Assembly (NCBI RefSeq): GCF_900112935.1
Contig: NZ_FONM01000019.1
Coordinates: 1-57,959, forward strand
Source of the DNA: Trichococcus pasteurii
GTDB taxonomy: Bacteria; Bacillota; Bacilli; Lactobacillales; Aerococcaceae
Length of the DNA: 57,959 nucleotides
Direction: 5' to 3'
Shown: piece after piece, positions 26,401-35,514 of the stretch
Layout of the letters: each line of letters starts with the position of its first letter
Position numbering within the stretch: position 1 is the first letter of the stretch
The notes under the pieces: generated by a model
What the model was told of the DNA's origin: nothing
Seen by the model: the letters and a program-made list of their open reading frames with translations, nothing else
Database searches by the model: none
Made by a program: the position numbers and the translations under genes

Positions 26401-27116
26401 TCTTCCGCACCTCCCGCAGCCAAAAAGACTTCCTCAATGGTATCCACGTTAAATTGCCCCATCATTTCTGCAGCGGTCCCCAAAGCGATCAATCGCCCAT
26501 GGTTCAGCAGAATCAGCTTGTCGCAACGTCCGGCTTCATCCATGGCATGGGTTGTGACCACAATCGTTTTTCCCTGGTCCCGGATTCCGTTCAGCTCTTG
26601 CCAGATGCTTTGCCGCAAAATCGGATCGACTCCGACAGTCGGTTCATCCAAAATGAGTATATCCGGATTATGCAGCAACGCTATCGCCAAAGACAATCGT
26701 CGCTTCATACCCCCTGAATAATTCGATACGCGCTTGGATAAATCTTTCGTCAAATTCGTCACTTGAGCGACATACGCCTGCCTTTGCTGGAGCACATCTT
26801 TTTTCAACCCGTACAATTTCCCGAAAAAAGCCAGGTTCTCTTTTCCCGTCAGTTCCTCGTATAAGGCATCCGCTTGGGCCATATACCCTACTTTTCCCAA
26901 TACAGAAAAATTGGGCATCAGCTGGTCATAAATTTTGGTCTGCCCCGTATCTAGGCTCTCCATCCCCAGCATGAGCTTAATCAAGGTTGTCTTCCCCGTT
27001 CCGGAGGGGCCGATGATGCCGACAATTTCGCCCTCCTCAATCGTGAAATGAATATCTTCCAAAACTCGTTGCTGCTTGAACTTTTTTGAAACGTGTTGAA
27101 CCTCGATTGCATGCAT
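26397..27116 (-). CDS. ABC transporter ATP-binding protein (exporter)
   Basis: This 239-residue cytosolic ATPase has Walker A GPSGTGKTT (about residues 36-44), Q-loop MAQADALYEELT, signature NYSGGMKRRLSLA, Walker B LILDEPT and switch TTHAMDEAGRCD. Length and motifs fit the exporter-type ATPases that pair with ABC-2 permeases. It is first in a two-gene operon with the permease. The exported compound is not evident. Confidence 0.94.
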   Translation of the reverse strand: MHAIEVQHVSKKFKQQRVLEDIHFTIEEGEIVGIIGPSGTGKTTLIKLMLGMESLDTGQTKIYDQLMPNFSVLGKVGYMAQADALYEELTGKENLAFFGKLYGLKKDVLQQRQAYVAQVTNLTKDLSKRVSNYSGGMKRRLSLAIALLHNPDILILDEPTVGVDPILRQSIWQELNGIRDQGKTIVVTTHAMDEAGRCDKLILLNHGRLIALGTAAEMMGQFNVDTIEEVFLAAGGAEE

Positions 27117-27217
27117 AAGCCTATCCCCCGTTGTCCTTATAGATCGAAAAGGATCCTGTATTTTTCCATTATAGTCCTCGGCAGTTCTGAAAACTAGTAG
27201 CGAGGCCCGACCGAATG

Positions 27218-27264
27218 CAAGAAACCCCTTCAGATTCGCGAGTTGAATCTGAAGAGGTTTCTTG
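27218..27264 (-). terminator. Terminator of the hypothetical membrane protein gene
   Basis: CAAGAAACCCCTTCAGATTC pairs with GAATCTGAAGAGGTTTCTTG around GCGAGTT; the reverse strand continues with CATTCGG rather than a long T-run, so efficiency may be modest. It follows the stop codon by five bases. Confidence 0.7.
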
Positions 27265-27269
27265 CGAAA

Positions 27270-28151
27270 TTAAGCCAAATAGCGCAAACATTTTGTTAAA
27301 TCCTCTCTGCTTTGAGATATTTCTTTGGCTAATTTTTTCTCTACTTCATCTTTATCGATTATCAACCTGTAACGTTTGACGAATGCATATAGCTCTTTCC
27401 TAAATGCCGCATCCAAGCTTTCGAAGTCCAGCGGTAATTGGGGTCTGTCCCCTGTCGTCACATAATTTTGATACTGTTCTTTCGCCCAACTTTCGGCACA
27501 TGCGTCAAGGCCAATAGCTATTTCTCGATTTTCTTTGGATACTGTTTTCCAAGCAAGCATATTCGGTTGCAAATATCTTGACCTCAGAGCATTCTTTTGC
27601 AAAAGAAAGAATGCATTCCGATATTTTTCCAAGTAATACCGCAAGAGTGTTTCTTGGATATAATCTTTATGCACTGCATAGCAACGCTCTATTTCGCTTT
27701 TTTCGCCTTCAATTGGTTCACGTTCAAACTTATAGCTGAATCCTCGTATGGCGCCGTCGACATGAACTTCAGAAGTACTATAGTTGGTGAGCAACCTATC
27801 CTCTTTTTGAACAGCATTCGATCCAGGATCGAAGTATTTACGGAAAGCTGCAAATAAACTGTAGTCTACCCGGATAAAGTCATTTATCAAAACAGCAGGC
27901 ATCGCTTCGCTGAGCTCTGCGCGCTGAGGATCTTTCCACGAAGATTCCAAAAACGAGCGCACCTTATCAAAGCTGAAATAATTTTCGTCAAATCCCGACA
28001 CTTTCGAAGACATCAAAAAAGCCAAATAGGAACCTGCTGCAAACAGCAACACCAGTACCGTTACAATAAGCCCTTGGAAACCGCCTACAAAAAAACCACA
28101 CACAGGAAGTACCAGAAAAAGAATGAGGAATATATTTTTTATGTTTTTCAT
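27270..28151 (-). CDS. Hypothetical protein with two N-terminal membrane spans
   Basis: I do not recognise this 293-residue protein. It begins MKNIKNIFLILFLVLPVCGFF and has two hydrophobic segments within the first 50 residues, which would place a short loop outside and a roughly 240-residue soluble domain in the cytosol. That domain is rich in charged and aromatic residues with no evident catalytic motif and ends in a charged helix. In-frame starts also exist at 28157 (ATG) and 28169 (TTG), but GAGG is best placed for 28151. A -10-like TATAAT lies at 28255-28260 on the reverse strand. It borders the AT-rich accessory stretch and may belong to it. Confidence 0.75.
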   Translation of the reverse strand: MKNIKNIFLILFLVLPVCGFFVGGFQGLIVTVLVLLFAAGSYLAFLMSSKVSGFDENYFSFDKVRSFLESSWKDPQRAELSEAMPAVLINDFIRVDYSLFAAFRKYFDPGSNAVQKEDRLLTNYSTSEVHVDGAIRGFSYKFEREPIEGEKSEIERCYAVHKDYIQETLLRYYLEKYRNAFFLLQKNALRSRYLQPNMLAWKTVSKENREIAIGLDACAESWAKEQYQNYVTTGDRPQLPLDFESLDAAFRKELYAFVKRYRLIIDKDEVEKKLAKEISQSREDLTKCLRYLA

Positions 28152-28814
28152 AGCCATCGCCTCACACAAATTTTACATAAATCCATCAATACTGCCCGCT
28201 TTCTCGGGGAATACAACGATCAGCACATACCACGGAGCGTGCCTATGCAACACCATTATACTGGAGCACATTTACTGTTTTGATGGGATTACTTTTCGTG
28301 CTCCTTTTGATTCAGGAATTCGCGCATCACCTTTAACTGCATTTTTTTCCGCATTATTTGTGTTACAAAACACATAATTACTTCCGCCGTACGGGTGAAG
28401 TTTACTAGGCAAGCATGCTTCAGCCCCTTCCTGACAATTTGAACGATGTACTCATCCACACCTTTACAGGGCGTTCCCCCATTTTAAAAGAATAAAGCTA
28501 AACATTACTAACTCAAATTTCACACCCTAAAAAGTACTACTATCGATTTATAAAACAATGGTTTTATAAATGTCATTATGCCTCCAAAGCCCCTGTGCGA
28601 TATTTATCTACCTATTGAACCGCACATTTCAAAAAGCAGGTACGTCGTGGAAAAGAACATCCAGAAGCGACTAAACTATTTCTTCGGACAAATAAAGTTG
28701 AGTTACTAAAGATAATATCTGTGAACTTAATATAGGGTTAGATTTCATCAGAAGAAATGTGCACATAATGAGATCTAACTAACCTTTGTGTTAGCTGTTC
28801 CTATTCCAATAAAA
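28152..28814. other. Gene-poor intergenic stretch beside the dynamin-like gene
   Basis: No convincing gene in about 660 bases. Visible items: a -10 box for the gene on the left; a possible 56-codon reverse frame at 28289-28459 starting with GTG and ending FLNQKEHEK, unrecognised and without a good ribosome site; a perfect 11-base-pair palindrome ATTTATAAAAC/GTTTTATAAAT with loop AATG (28546-28571); and GTTAGAT/ATCTAAC facing copies near 28737-28780, which may end the dynamin-like gene's transcript. Confidence 0.4.
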
Positions 28815-31800
28815 TCACTGTAAAAATTTTTCATTATGCTTGTAGATTCGGATGATTCGAATTTGAGAATGTCTACAAACTTGATATAAAATCCTTACCG
28901 GATCGCCATTAGGGAAATTAAAGCCTAAATGGTCAAAACTTTCACCTTCATGTTCCACCTTACCTCTGCTCAAACACCGAGGATCTGAAGCACTTTTCAA
29001 CTCTATCAGCTTCTGTTCAATACTAATGCGTTCTTTATCATTAAACTTCACAAATTCTCGCACAGTTCTTGAGCTAAACTCGAAATTAGGGAAATACTGC
29101 TTCCATTTATATTTCATATTTTCTCTTTTCTCTTTTTCATGTTTCTCAATCTTCTTTCTTTCAATTTCCATTTGAGCAGTCAGTTCAGCAACTTCTCTCC
29201 TGAGACTATCATTTGTCACCTGTAAATCTTCCACATTCTCATTCAGCTTATCGATTTCTTCTGATGATATTTCAACTAAGTCTTTTTCATACTTTAGCTG
29301 ATCTGTTACTTCCTTAAGTAAATCAGCATTTTTTTCCTTTTCTGCAAACGCCGATGCCAACTCTGACTCTATGTTTTCAAAATGTTCATCTTTCTTTGAT
29401 TGATTTTCAAGTTCAGTCTTAAGACGGGATACTTTTAATTCTGTGTTCTTCTGCTTATCCAACAATCTTTTTTTTGCCTCTGTTAGGATTGAAATATTTG
29501 TCTCAGCTAGACTGGATTTCCTTATTTCCTCATCTAATAATTCTTTATAACGATTCATCTTCGACTGAGCAGCCTCTAATTTTGTATCACGATCTTCAAC
29601 TTCCAATAACAGTTTATTTTTTTCTTGAACCACTTGTAGATATTCTGATTCTTTATCAGAAATCTCCATTGCGGATGAATCTAATCCATAATGGGGCAAC
29701 GGGATATTGTCGAAAAAAGACTGTACATCTTTTGCTAATTTTATTTTGTGTTGTATTTCTTCAATGTCGTTGTTGTTAACAATGTCGGAGAGATCTTTAA
29801 GATATTTTTTCCAATCTGATTCAAGCTTGTCAGCAGAAGCATTAAATGCCATCTCGGTGTCTTTCCAATAGTCGTCGATGATGTCTTCGAATTTTAATAG
29901 GCAATTATTTTTGTCATATTCGGCGACAATTTTCTTTGCAATAGATTGTTCCCATCCTCCTGAAAAGATTGCAAAGACAGAAAGGGCTGTAATAATTGCT
30001 AGCGCAACACCGAGTACGATTGGGCCTCCAATCGCTGCTACAGTAGATACCGCAGCAGCTGTTCCTCCAACAGATATTCCAAGAGCAGACAATAGACTGA
30101 CGCCTTTAGCAACTAAAATATATGCACCTAGATTACCAAACGTTGATGCCCAGAAAGCTAAAGCTCCGAAAGTAGTTAATCCTGCTAGCCCAGAAGCAAA
30201 TGCTCTGGCAACATTAAATGGTGGCATTGATATTGAAATTCCCGGAATGCTAGATTCATTAATACTTTTCTGATATACGCCAATGTATGTATCGATTTCT
30301 TTATTAAGTAATTCTGTTTTTTTCTGCAATGTGTCCTGTAAAGCGGTTTGAAGTTGTGAATTCAGATAACTTGCAAGAGCTTGCATATCTTCTTTTTTCT
30401 TCTTAAAGCCTTGCTGCTTTATAACCGATGCAATGTTGTCATTTGCTATGATTTTATTATAAGATGAAACAAACTCTTGGGCAGAATCTTGCTTTATCGA
30501 ATGTAAATAATCAATCAAGTACTTTCGTTTTTTTTTATTATCTTTAGCGCGTTTTGGCTCATTTTTATTGAACTTAGCCAGGTGCATGACATATTTTTCT
30601 CGCTCTTCAGCCAACTGAGTATAATATTCAATTTCTTTACTCAAATCGATTCCAACTGATTCTGCAAATGAACGAACCTGAGCTATTGCCTTCTCATTGA
30701 TTATTAGTGGTAAACGTTCTATCATCTGCGTGAAGTCTTTGTTAAAATCCTCTCGTAGACTTTCAATGTCTGTTGTGTAGGTGAAAAATCTGTTTCGTAA
30801 ATTCTCATACGTATAATTATGTTTCGAAATAGATTTTCTGCTATTCCAAAAATTGCTTGGAATTGTTTTATTAAGGCGTTCACAACCTGAATTTAAAATA
30901 TCGTGCAAAGATGTCTTATTTCCAGCATTAACGGTTTGTGCTTGGGAAGCAAGTATATACAAATTAGAAAAAGGCTCTATGTCGTTGTTTTCTTTATCTT
31001 CAAGGATAACTAAGTTCTGAACGCTTTCTTTAATATACTCAATGTCTTCGCTACGCATGAATCCATTTGCAATAGACATGTAAATTAATATATCAGCAGC
31101 TTGCTTTGCTCTCAATGTCATTAAATCATCTTCAACTCGATCCCCTGTACCGAATCCAGGCAAGTCAATTATGTCACACACATTGAGAAGAGAAGAGTCT
31201 ACAAAAACAACCGCGGCTCCTGCCTCGTTTTTATCAAAGTCTTCACCTTGACGAGTACCGTAGTTTTTTAAAATGTCAGCGCTCCCGCCTGCGATTTTCC
31301 ATGCGCGGCAATATTCTTCGTCATATAGTTTGTGGTCGTCCCAATTTTTTTCTTCTCCTAAAGAAGCTTTAAATATCCAAACATCTTCCTCGATATACTT
31401 TGGACGGTCGTCAACATGTTTTATATATACGACGATAGATGTAGTAGGTGTCCAGGATGTTGGCATCTTTTCAGCTCCAAGTATGGAATTGATTAAAGCG
31501 CTTTTACCAACGTCTGATCTTCCTACAATAGCCACTTTAGGTTTCGATATAATGCTGTTAACAGTAGTTTTTAAATCAGCAATGAATGAATAATACTTGT
31601 CATCGAGAGTATCTTTTTTCTCAGAAAGGTAAGGTTCAATATAATCAACAATTGTTTTCTTTGTAAACTCAGTTACTCTCCAAGAATTTTCCACATCTAA
31701 AGGTTTTGGTCTGGATTTGTTAAACATTACTAGCTGATCGATTGTGACACCACACTTTTCTGCGATTGTCTTGAGATCATCAATAGTTACTAGGCCTGAA

Positions 31801-31907
31801 TTCTCTTCCCATCGGGATACAGTATCTTGTTTTGTGCCAATCATTTCTGCAAATTCAACTTGAGTAATTTTTAGATTATCTTCGCGAAAGCCTTTTAAGT
31901 CAAACAT
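28815..31907 (-). CDS. XRE-HTH / dynamin-like GTPase / coiled coil / RelE-like fusion protein (candidate defence protein)
   Basis: This 1030-residue protein appears to combine five parts. (1) XRE-type helix-turn-helix, about residues 5-62 (TQVEFAEMIGTKQDTVSRWE). (2) Dynamin-like GTPase, about 120-410: P-loop GRSDVGKS (129-136), switch TPTT (153-156), G3 DLPG (248-251). (3) Helical region with a hydrophobic Gly/Ala-rich stretch (about 570-650), likely inserting into membrane, as in LeoA-like bacterial dynamins. (4) Long coiled coil, about 745-930. (5) C-terminal part (935-1030) whose helix-helix-strand order and ending VRILYQV...IRIIRIYKH resemble RelE/ParE-type toxins. GGAGAGG precedes the ATG. 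Base composition is AT-richer than flanking genes, suggesting transfer. Dynamins are known in phage defence; a role in abortive infection is my inference. Parts 1-4 are well supported; part 5 is by eye. Confidence 0.88.
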   Translation of the reverse strand: MFDLKGFREDNLKITQVEFAEMIGTKQDTVSRWEENSGLVTIDDLKTIAEKCGVTIDQLVMFNKSRPKPLDVENSWRVTEFTKKTIVDYIEPYLSEKKDTLDDKYYSFIADLKTTVNSIISKPKVAIVGRSDVGKSALINSILGAEKMPTSWTPTTSIVVYIKHVDDRPKYIEEDVWIFKASLGEEKNWDDHKLYDEEYCRAWKIAGGSADILKNYGTRQGEDFDKNEAGAAVVFVDSSLLNVCDIIDLPGFGTGDRVEDDLMTLRAKQAADILIYMSIANGFMRSEDIEYIKESVQNLVILEDKENNDIEPFSNLYILASQAQTVNAGNKTSLHDILNSGCERLNKTIPSNFWNSRKSISKHNYTYENLRNRFFTYTTDIESLREDFNKDFTQMIERLPLIINEKAIAQVRSFAESVGIDLSKEIEYYTQLAEEREKYVMHLAKFNKNEPKRAKDNKKKRKYLIDYLHSIKQDSAQEFVSSYNKIIANDNIASVIKQQGFKKKKEDMQALASYLNSQLQTALQDTLQKKTELLNKEIDTYIGVYQKSINESSIPGISISMPPFNVARAFASGLAGLTTFGALAFWASTFGNLGAYILVAKGVSLLSALGISVGGTAAAVSTVAAIGGPIVLGVALAIITALSVFAIFSGGWEQSIAKKIVAEYDKNNCLLKFEDIIDDYWKDTEMAFNASADKLESDWKKYLKDLSDIVNNNDIEEIQHKIKLAKDVQSFFDNIPLPHYGLDSSAMEISDKESEYLQVVQEKNKLLLEVEDRDTKLEAAQSKMNRYKELLDEEIRKSSLAETNISILTEAKKRLLDKQKNTELKVSRLKTELENQSKKDEHFENIESELASAFAEKEKNADLLKEVTDQLKYEKDLVEISSEEIDKLNENVEDLQVTNDSLRREVAELTAQMEIERKKIEKHEKEKRENMKYKWKQYFPNFEFSSRTVREFVKFNDKERISIEQKLIELKSASDPRCLSRGKVEHEGESFDHLGFNFPNGDPVRILYQVCRHSQIRIIRIYKHNEKFLQ

Positions 31908-32046
31908 AATAACTACCTCTCCTTTGAATGTTATAAATAAGTTGAATCAGATTTTTTTCATTCATAGTCGTTCTCTAAATAAAATAGCTGTAAAAACATT
32001 TATACAATCACAGCAAATTCAACTTATATAGCAGGCATAATCCAAC
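31908..32046. other. Leader region of the dynamin-like gene
   Basis: AT-rich sequence containing the likely promoter of the downstream gene (reverse-strand TATAAA near 32001-32006 without a clear -35). The string AAGTTGAAT or close variants occurs twice on the reverse strand here, near 31940 and 32025, and could be a binding site for the gene's own N-terminal helix-turn-helix; this is speculative. Confidence 0.3.
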
Positions 32047-32226
32047 TTATTTTTCATTATCTTTCCAATGTATATTATCTTTGAATATGCTACTTTTAAA
32101 TCAACATTCGGTACAATTCCAAAGGTATTTGTGATCATCAAAACTATCTTGATTGTTTTGATATACTCCACAATTATCGCACCACCAGTCGACATCTGGA
32201 AATCTCTCAGCCACTCTCCACCATGC
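32047..32226 (-). pseudogene. Zinc-ribbon protein remnant with premature stop
   Basis: Read from 32226, the reverse strand encodes AWWRVAERFPDVDWWCDNC, then GVYQNNQDSFDDHKYLWNC and TEC, a TGA at 32101-32103, then FKSSIFKDNIHWKDNEK to a TAA at 32047. This matches the C-terminal part of a small Sec23/Sec24-like zinc-finger protein common in Lactobacillales (WWCDxCxxxxNxQxxFDDHxYxWxCTECGF). Restoring the TGA to GGA would give the expected CGFK, so one base change broke it. No start codon lies in frame: a TAA immediately precedes the segment. The N-terminus is therefore lost or frameshifted. Confidence 0.6.
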
Positions 32227-32555
32227 AAATTAATAGAAATATTTTGATTTCTACCTCTCAAGTATATCAACCGAACCGCAATTTATCTATCTTTATTTAA
32301 TCATTTTTTAATCAAATAATTATATGATAGTTTTTAGTGTTTTGGATAAATCAAAATAACCCACAAAATTTGGATTTGCTGTTGGCTCGGATTTCATGGC
32401 TCTAGTAGGGCCATCCTTCTATATTTTGTAACCCTTCATCCCTAAAATACGATTCAATTCTTTGATGCAACAAGCTAAAACCGCATCTATTTGTGTTACG
32501 CACATCAATGTATGATCGGGAAGACGCGATAGACTATTTCAGGTAAAAATAAAAA
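32227..32555. other. AT-rich intergenic stretch without a recognisable gene
   Basis: No reading frame here has a ribosome site or a familiar motif. The reverse strand holds interrupted open stretches (for example ILGMKGYKI followed by a stop), which may be remains of decayed genes. I see no repeat ends or attachment-site duplication. Confidence 0.35.
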
Positions 32556-32602
32556 ATAAGCCATGTGGCATACGCTCTTCAACGAGTGCGTTCCATATGG
32601 CT
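32556..32602 (-). terminator. Terminator of the cobalamin-controlled operon
   Basis: The reverse strand reads AAGCCATATGG, an inner CGC/GCG pair around the loop, then CCACATGGCTTATTTTTTATTTTT, directly after the ECF S-component stop. Confidence 0.82.
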
Positions 32603-32609
32603 TTTCTTA

Positions 32610-33161
32610 TTATGTTTTTTTCTGTTGCGCCAGCAATAAGGGCACCAGAATCGGCTCCAGGATCAGATAGAACCCGGCATTCCCCAGGCCGTGCAGGAGA
32701 TCGAAAGGAATCCCTGCGATGTAATAGGCCCAAAAACTGTTGATGCCCATCAATTTTACGGAAATGATGGAGATGACGAACCCGTAAAGCAGGCCGCCGA
32801 AAAAAGCGAACAGCGCGAAAAAGATTCTGCGGCCCTTCTTTTGGCTTGTGCTGTAGAACGGCTTCACGAACAGACCCGTGACCACGATCAGAACGCCGAA
32901 GCTGGCAATCTGGGCGATCGTCCATGGCCCCATTCCCAGCAGGAAGTTGGTCAAAATAATCGAGAGGATGGCCACAATGAAGCCGTCCGTCATACCCAAC
33001 GTCAACGTCAGGATGATCAACACTGCCGTCACCGGCTGCACATTCGGGATGAACTGGAACGCCAACCTGCCGACATAGCAGAGGGCCGTCAGAATCGACA
33101 GCAACGCTAGGCGCCTCACCCCGAAGCCCGCATTCTTCCTTACATTTCTGTCAGGTTCCAC
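32610..33161 (-). CDS. ECF transporter S component, predicted cobalamin-type
   Basis: This 183-residue membrane protein has about five or six spans (RRLALLSILTALCYVGRLAFQ opening, NVQPVTAVLIILTLTLGMTDG next) typical of ECF S components, which bind a vitamin and are energised by shared EcfA/EcfA'/EcfT encoded elsewhere. It starts with GTG inside the end of the DUF4430 gene (22-base overlap) behind AAGGAG, so translation is coupled. The upstream cobalamin riboswitch makes vitamin B12 or a precursor the likely substrate, as for the CbrT family; the substrate is inferred from regulation, not from binding residues. Confidence 0.9.
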   Translation of the reverse strand: MEPDRNVRKNAGFGVRRLALLSILTALCYVGRLAFQFIPNVQPVTAVLIILTLTLGMTDGFIVAILSIILTNFLLGMGPWTIAQIASFGVLIVVTGLFVKPFYSTSQKKGRRIFFALFAFFGGLLYGFVISIISVKLMGINSFWAYYIAGIPFDLLHGLGNAGFYLILEPILVPLLLAQQKKT

Positions 33162-33562
33162 ACGATTACGTCTCCTTCTTGGAGCGCCACATCAGCAGCT
33201 CCAACCATCGAAGGCTCGCCGTTTACATCAAACAACCAATATTTGGCTTTTGTTTCGGCTGATGCTTCCACTTGTGCCAACCCGTCGATGGCTGTGATGA
33301 AGCCGTCCGCTTCTTCGATTTCATAGTTCTCTTTCATGACATCCAACAAGTTCGCACCCGCTTCGACCTCAAGCGTTTTTTCAGAGCCTGCGATGACTGT
33401 GCCGCCATCCGTCAAAGAGATTGTTACACTGACTGTCTCCGCTGCTTCTGAGCTGACTGCAGCAGTCGACTCTTGCAGGACAGAGCTTGTTTCCGCTTCT
33501 TCCGTCGGGGCGCACCCGAATAATACCAAACTCAACGATAAGGCCAACAATAATTTTTTCAT
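33140..33562 (-). CDS. DUF4430 lipoprotein, predicted cobalamin-binding accessory
   Basis: This 140-residue secreted lipoprotein has a signal peptide (KKLLLALSLSLVLFGC, lipobox LFGC with Cys 18), a Ser/Thr/Glu-rich linker, and a DUF4430 domain from about residue 42 (VSVTISLTDGG ... GANLLDVMKENYEIEEADGF ... YWLFDVNGEPSMVGAADVALQEGDVIVWNL). DUF4430 is related to the C-terminal domain of eukaryotic transcobalamin/intrinsic factor, which fits the riboswitch upstream. An in-frame extension to 33682 is open but AGGAG before 33562 and the signal peptide define the start. It probably captures corrinoid at the cell surface for the adjoining ECF S component. Confidence 0.9.
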   Translation of the reverse strand: MKKLLLALSLSLVLFGCAPTEEAETSSVLQESTAAVSSEAAETVSVTISLTDGGTVIAGSEKTLEVEAGANLLDVMKENYEIEEADGFITAIDGLAQVEASAETKAKYWLFDVNGEPSMVGAADVALQEGDVIVWNLTEM

Positions 33563-33620
33563 TTTTCCACTCCTAATCTGTATTCGACAGGGGTTGCATC
33601 GCCAACGGCCGGGATAATGC

Positions 33621-33649
33621 AAAAAAAGTCCATGCGCCATCGCATAGAC
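33621..33649 (-). terminator. Terminator forming the expression platform of the cobalamin riboswitch
   Basis: The reverse strand reads GTCTATGCGATGGCGCATGGAC... as a nine-to-ten pair hairpin followed by seven T. Positioned between the aptamer and the DUF4430 gene, it would end transcription when cobalamin is bound. Confidence 0.85.
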
Positions 33650-33700
33650 AAGTAACGGGACCGTTTTACCTCGAAACGGCACGCTTGCAAAAAATAGCAG

Positions 33701-33789
33701 CTTGGAATGAAGACCTGACTAAGACGTTCCGGGACGTCATCACAGTGGCGGGACCGCGTTGGATTTTCACCAAACTTCCAAATTCCAAG
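33701..33789 (-). ncRNA. Cobalamin (B12) riboswitch aptamer
   Basis: The reverse strand carries the conserved core GGTGAAAATCC, then GCGGTCCCGCCACTGTGA (with the B12 box GCCACTG) and AGTCAGG. The closing P1 helix is visible as CTTGGAAT (33782-33789) with ATTCCAAG (33701-33708). A hairpin near 33660-33685 may supply the loop that docks onto the aptamer. It governs the DUF4430 and ECF S genes. Confidence 0.95.
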
Positions 33790-33833
33790 TGTCTTTGAAT
33801 GGTTTTCCTATCCCTACCATTTTACCCAAAGGA

Positions 33834-33882
33834 GAAAAAAATACAAGACCAGTTGCGCTTTTCTGTGCATCCTGGTCTTGCA
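33834..33882 (-). terminator. Terminator of the third GH1 gene
   Basis: The reverse strand reads CAAGACCAG, a 19-base loop, CTGGTCTTG and then TATTTTTTT, about 40 bases after the GH1 stop. Confidence 0.8.
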
Positions 33883-33921
33883 ATTGATGATAAGTGTGTC
33901 AAGCCAATCTTTGGTTTTCTA

Positions 33922-35346
<1,425 letters not shown>

Positions 35347-35514
35347 TCATCCCTTTCATGATAGCGGTTTACAACATCTATTTTACCCGAATGAGTGGAG
35401 AAATGAAACCGTTACCCTCTAAGCGCTGAAATCTGCTATGATAAGCATGAGAAGCTGCAGTCATTTTTATATACCTTTTGTTTGGACGTTTTGAAGCAAA
35501 GGAGGAATACCCAG

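Noticed and set aside
28578-28709. Possible 43-codon plus-strand frame
   Set aside because: No ribosome site, no recognisable motif, and it lies in a gene-poor AT-rich spacer; kept only as a chance frame.
32019-32270. An 83-codon open frame on the reverse strand beside the dynamin-like gene
   Set aside because: It overlaps the zinc-ribbon remnant in another frame, has no ribosome site and no familiar motif; the zinc-ribbon frame explains the sequence better.
26397-32600. Prophage or integrative element covering the accessory region
   Set aside because: No integrase, structural phage genes or attachment-site duplication is visible; only composition and one fusion gene suggest transfer.
35375-35395. 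Possible cre box ahead of the third GH1 gene (TGTAAACCGCTATCA on the reverse strand)
   Set aside because: The half-sites are one base too far apart for the CcpA consensus; other alignments lose several fixed positions.
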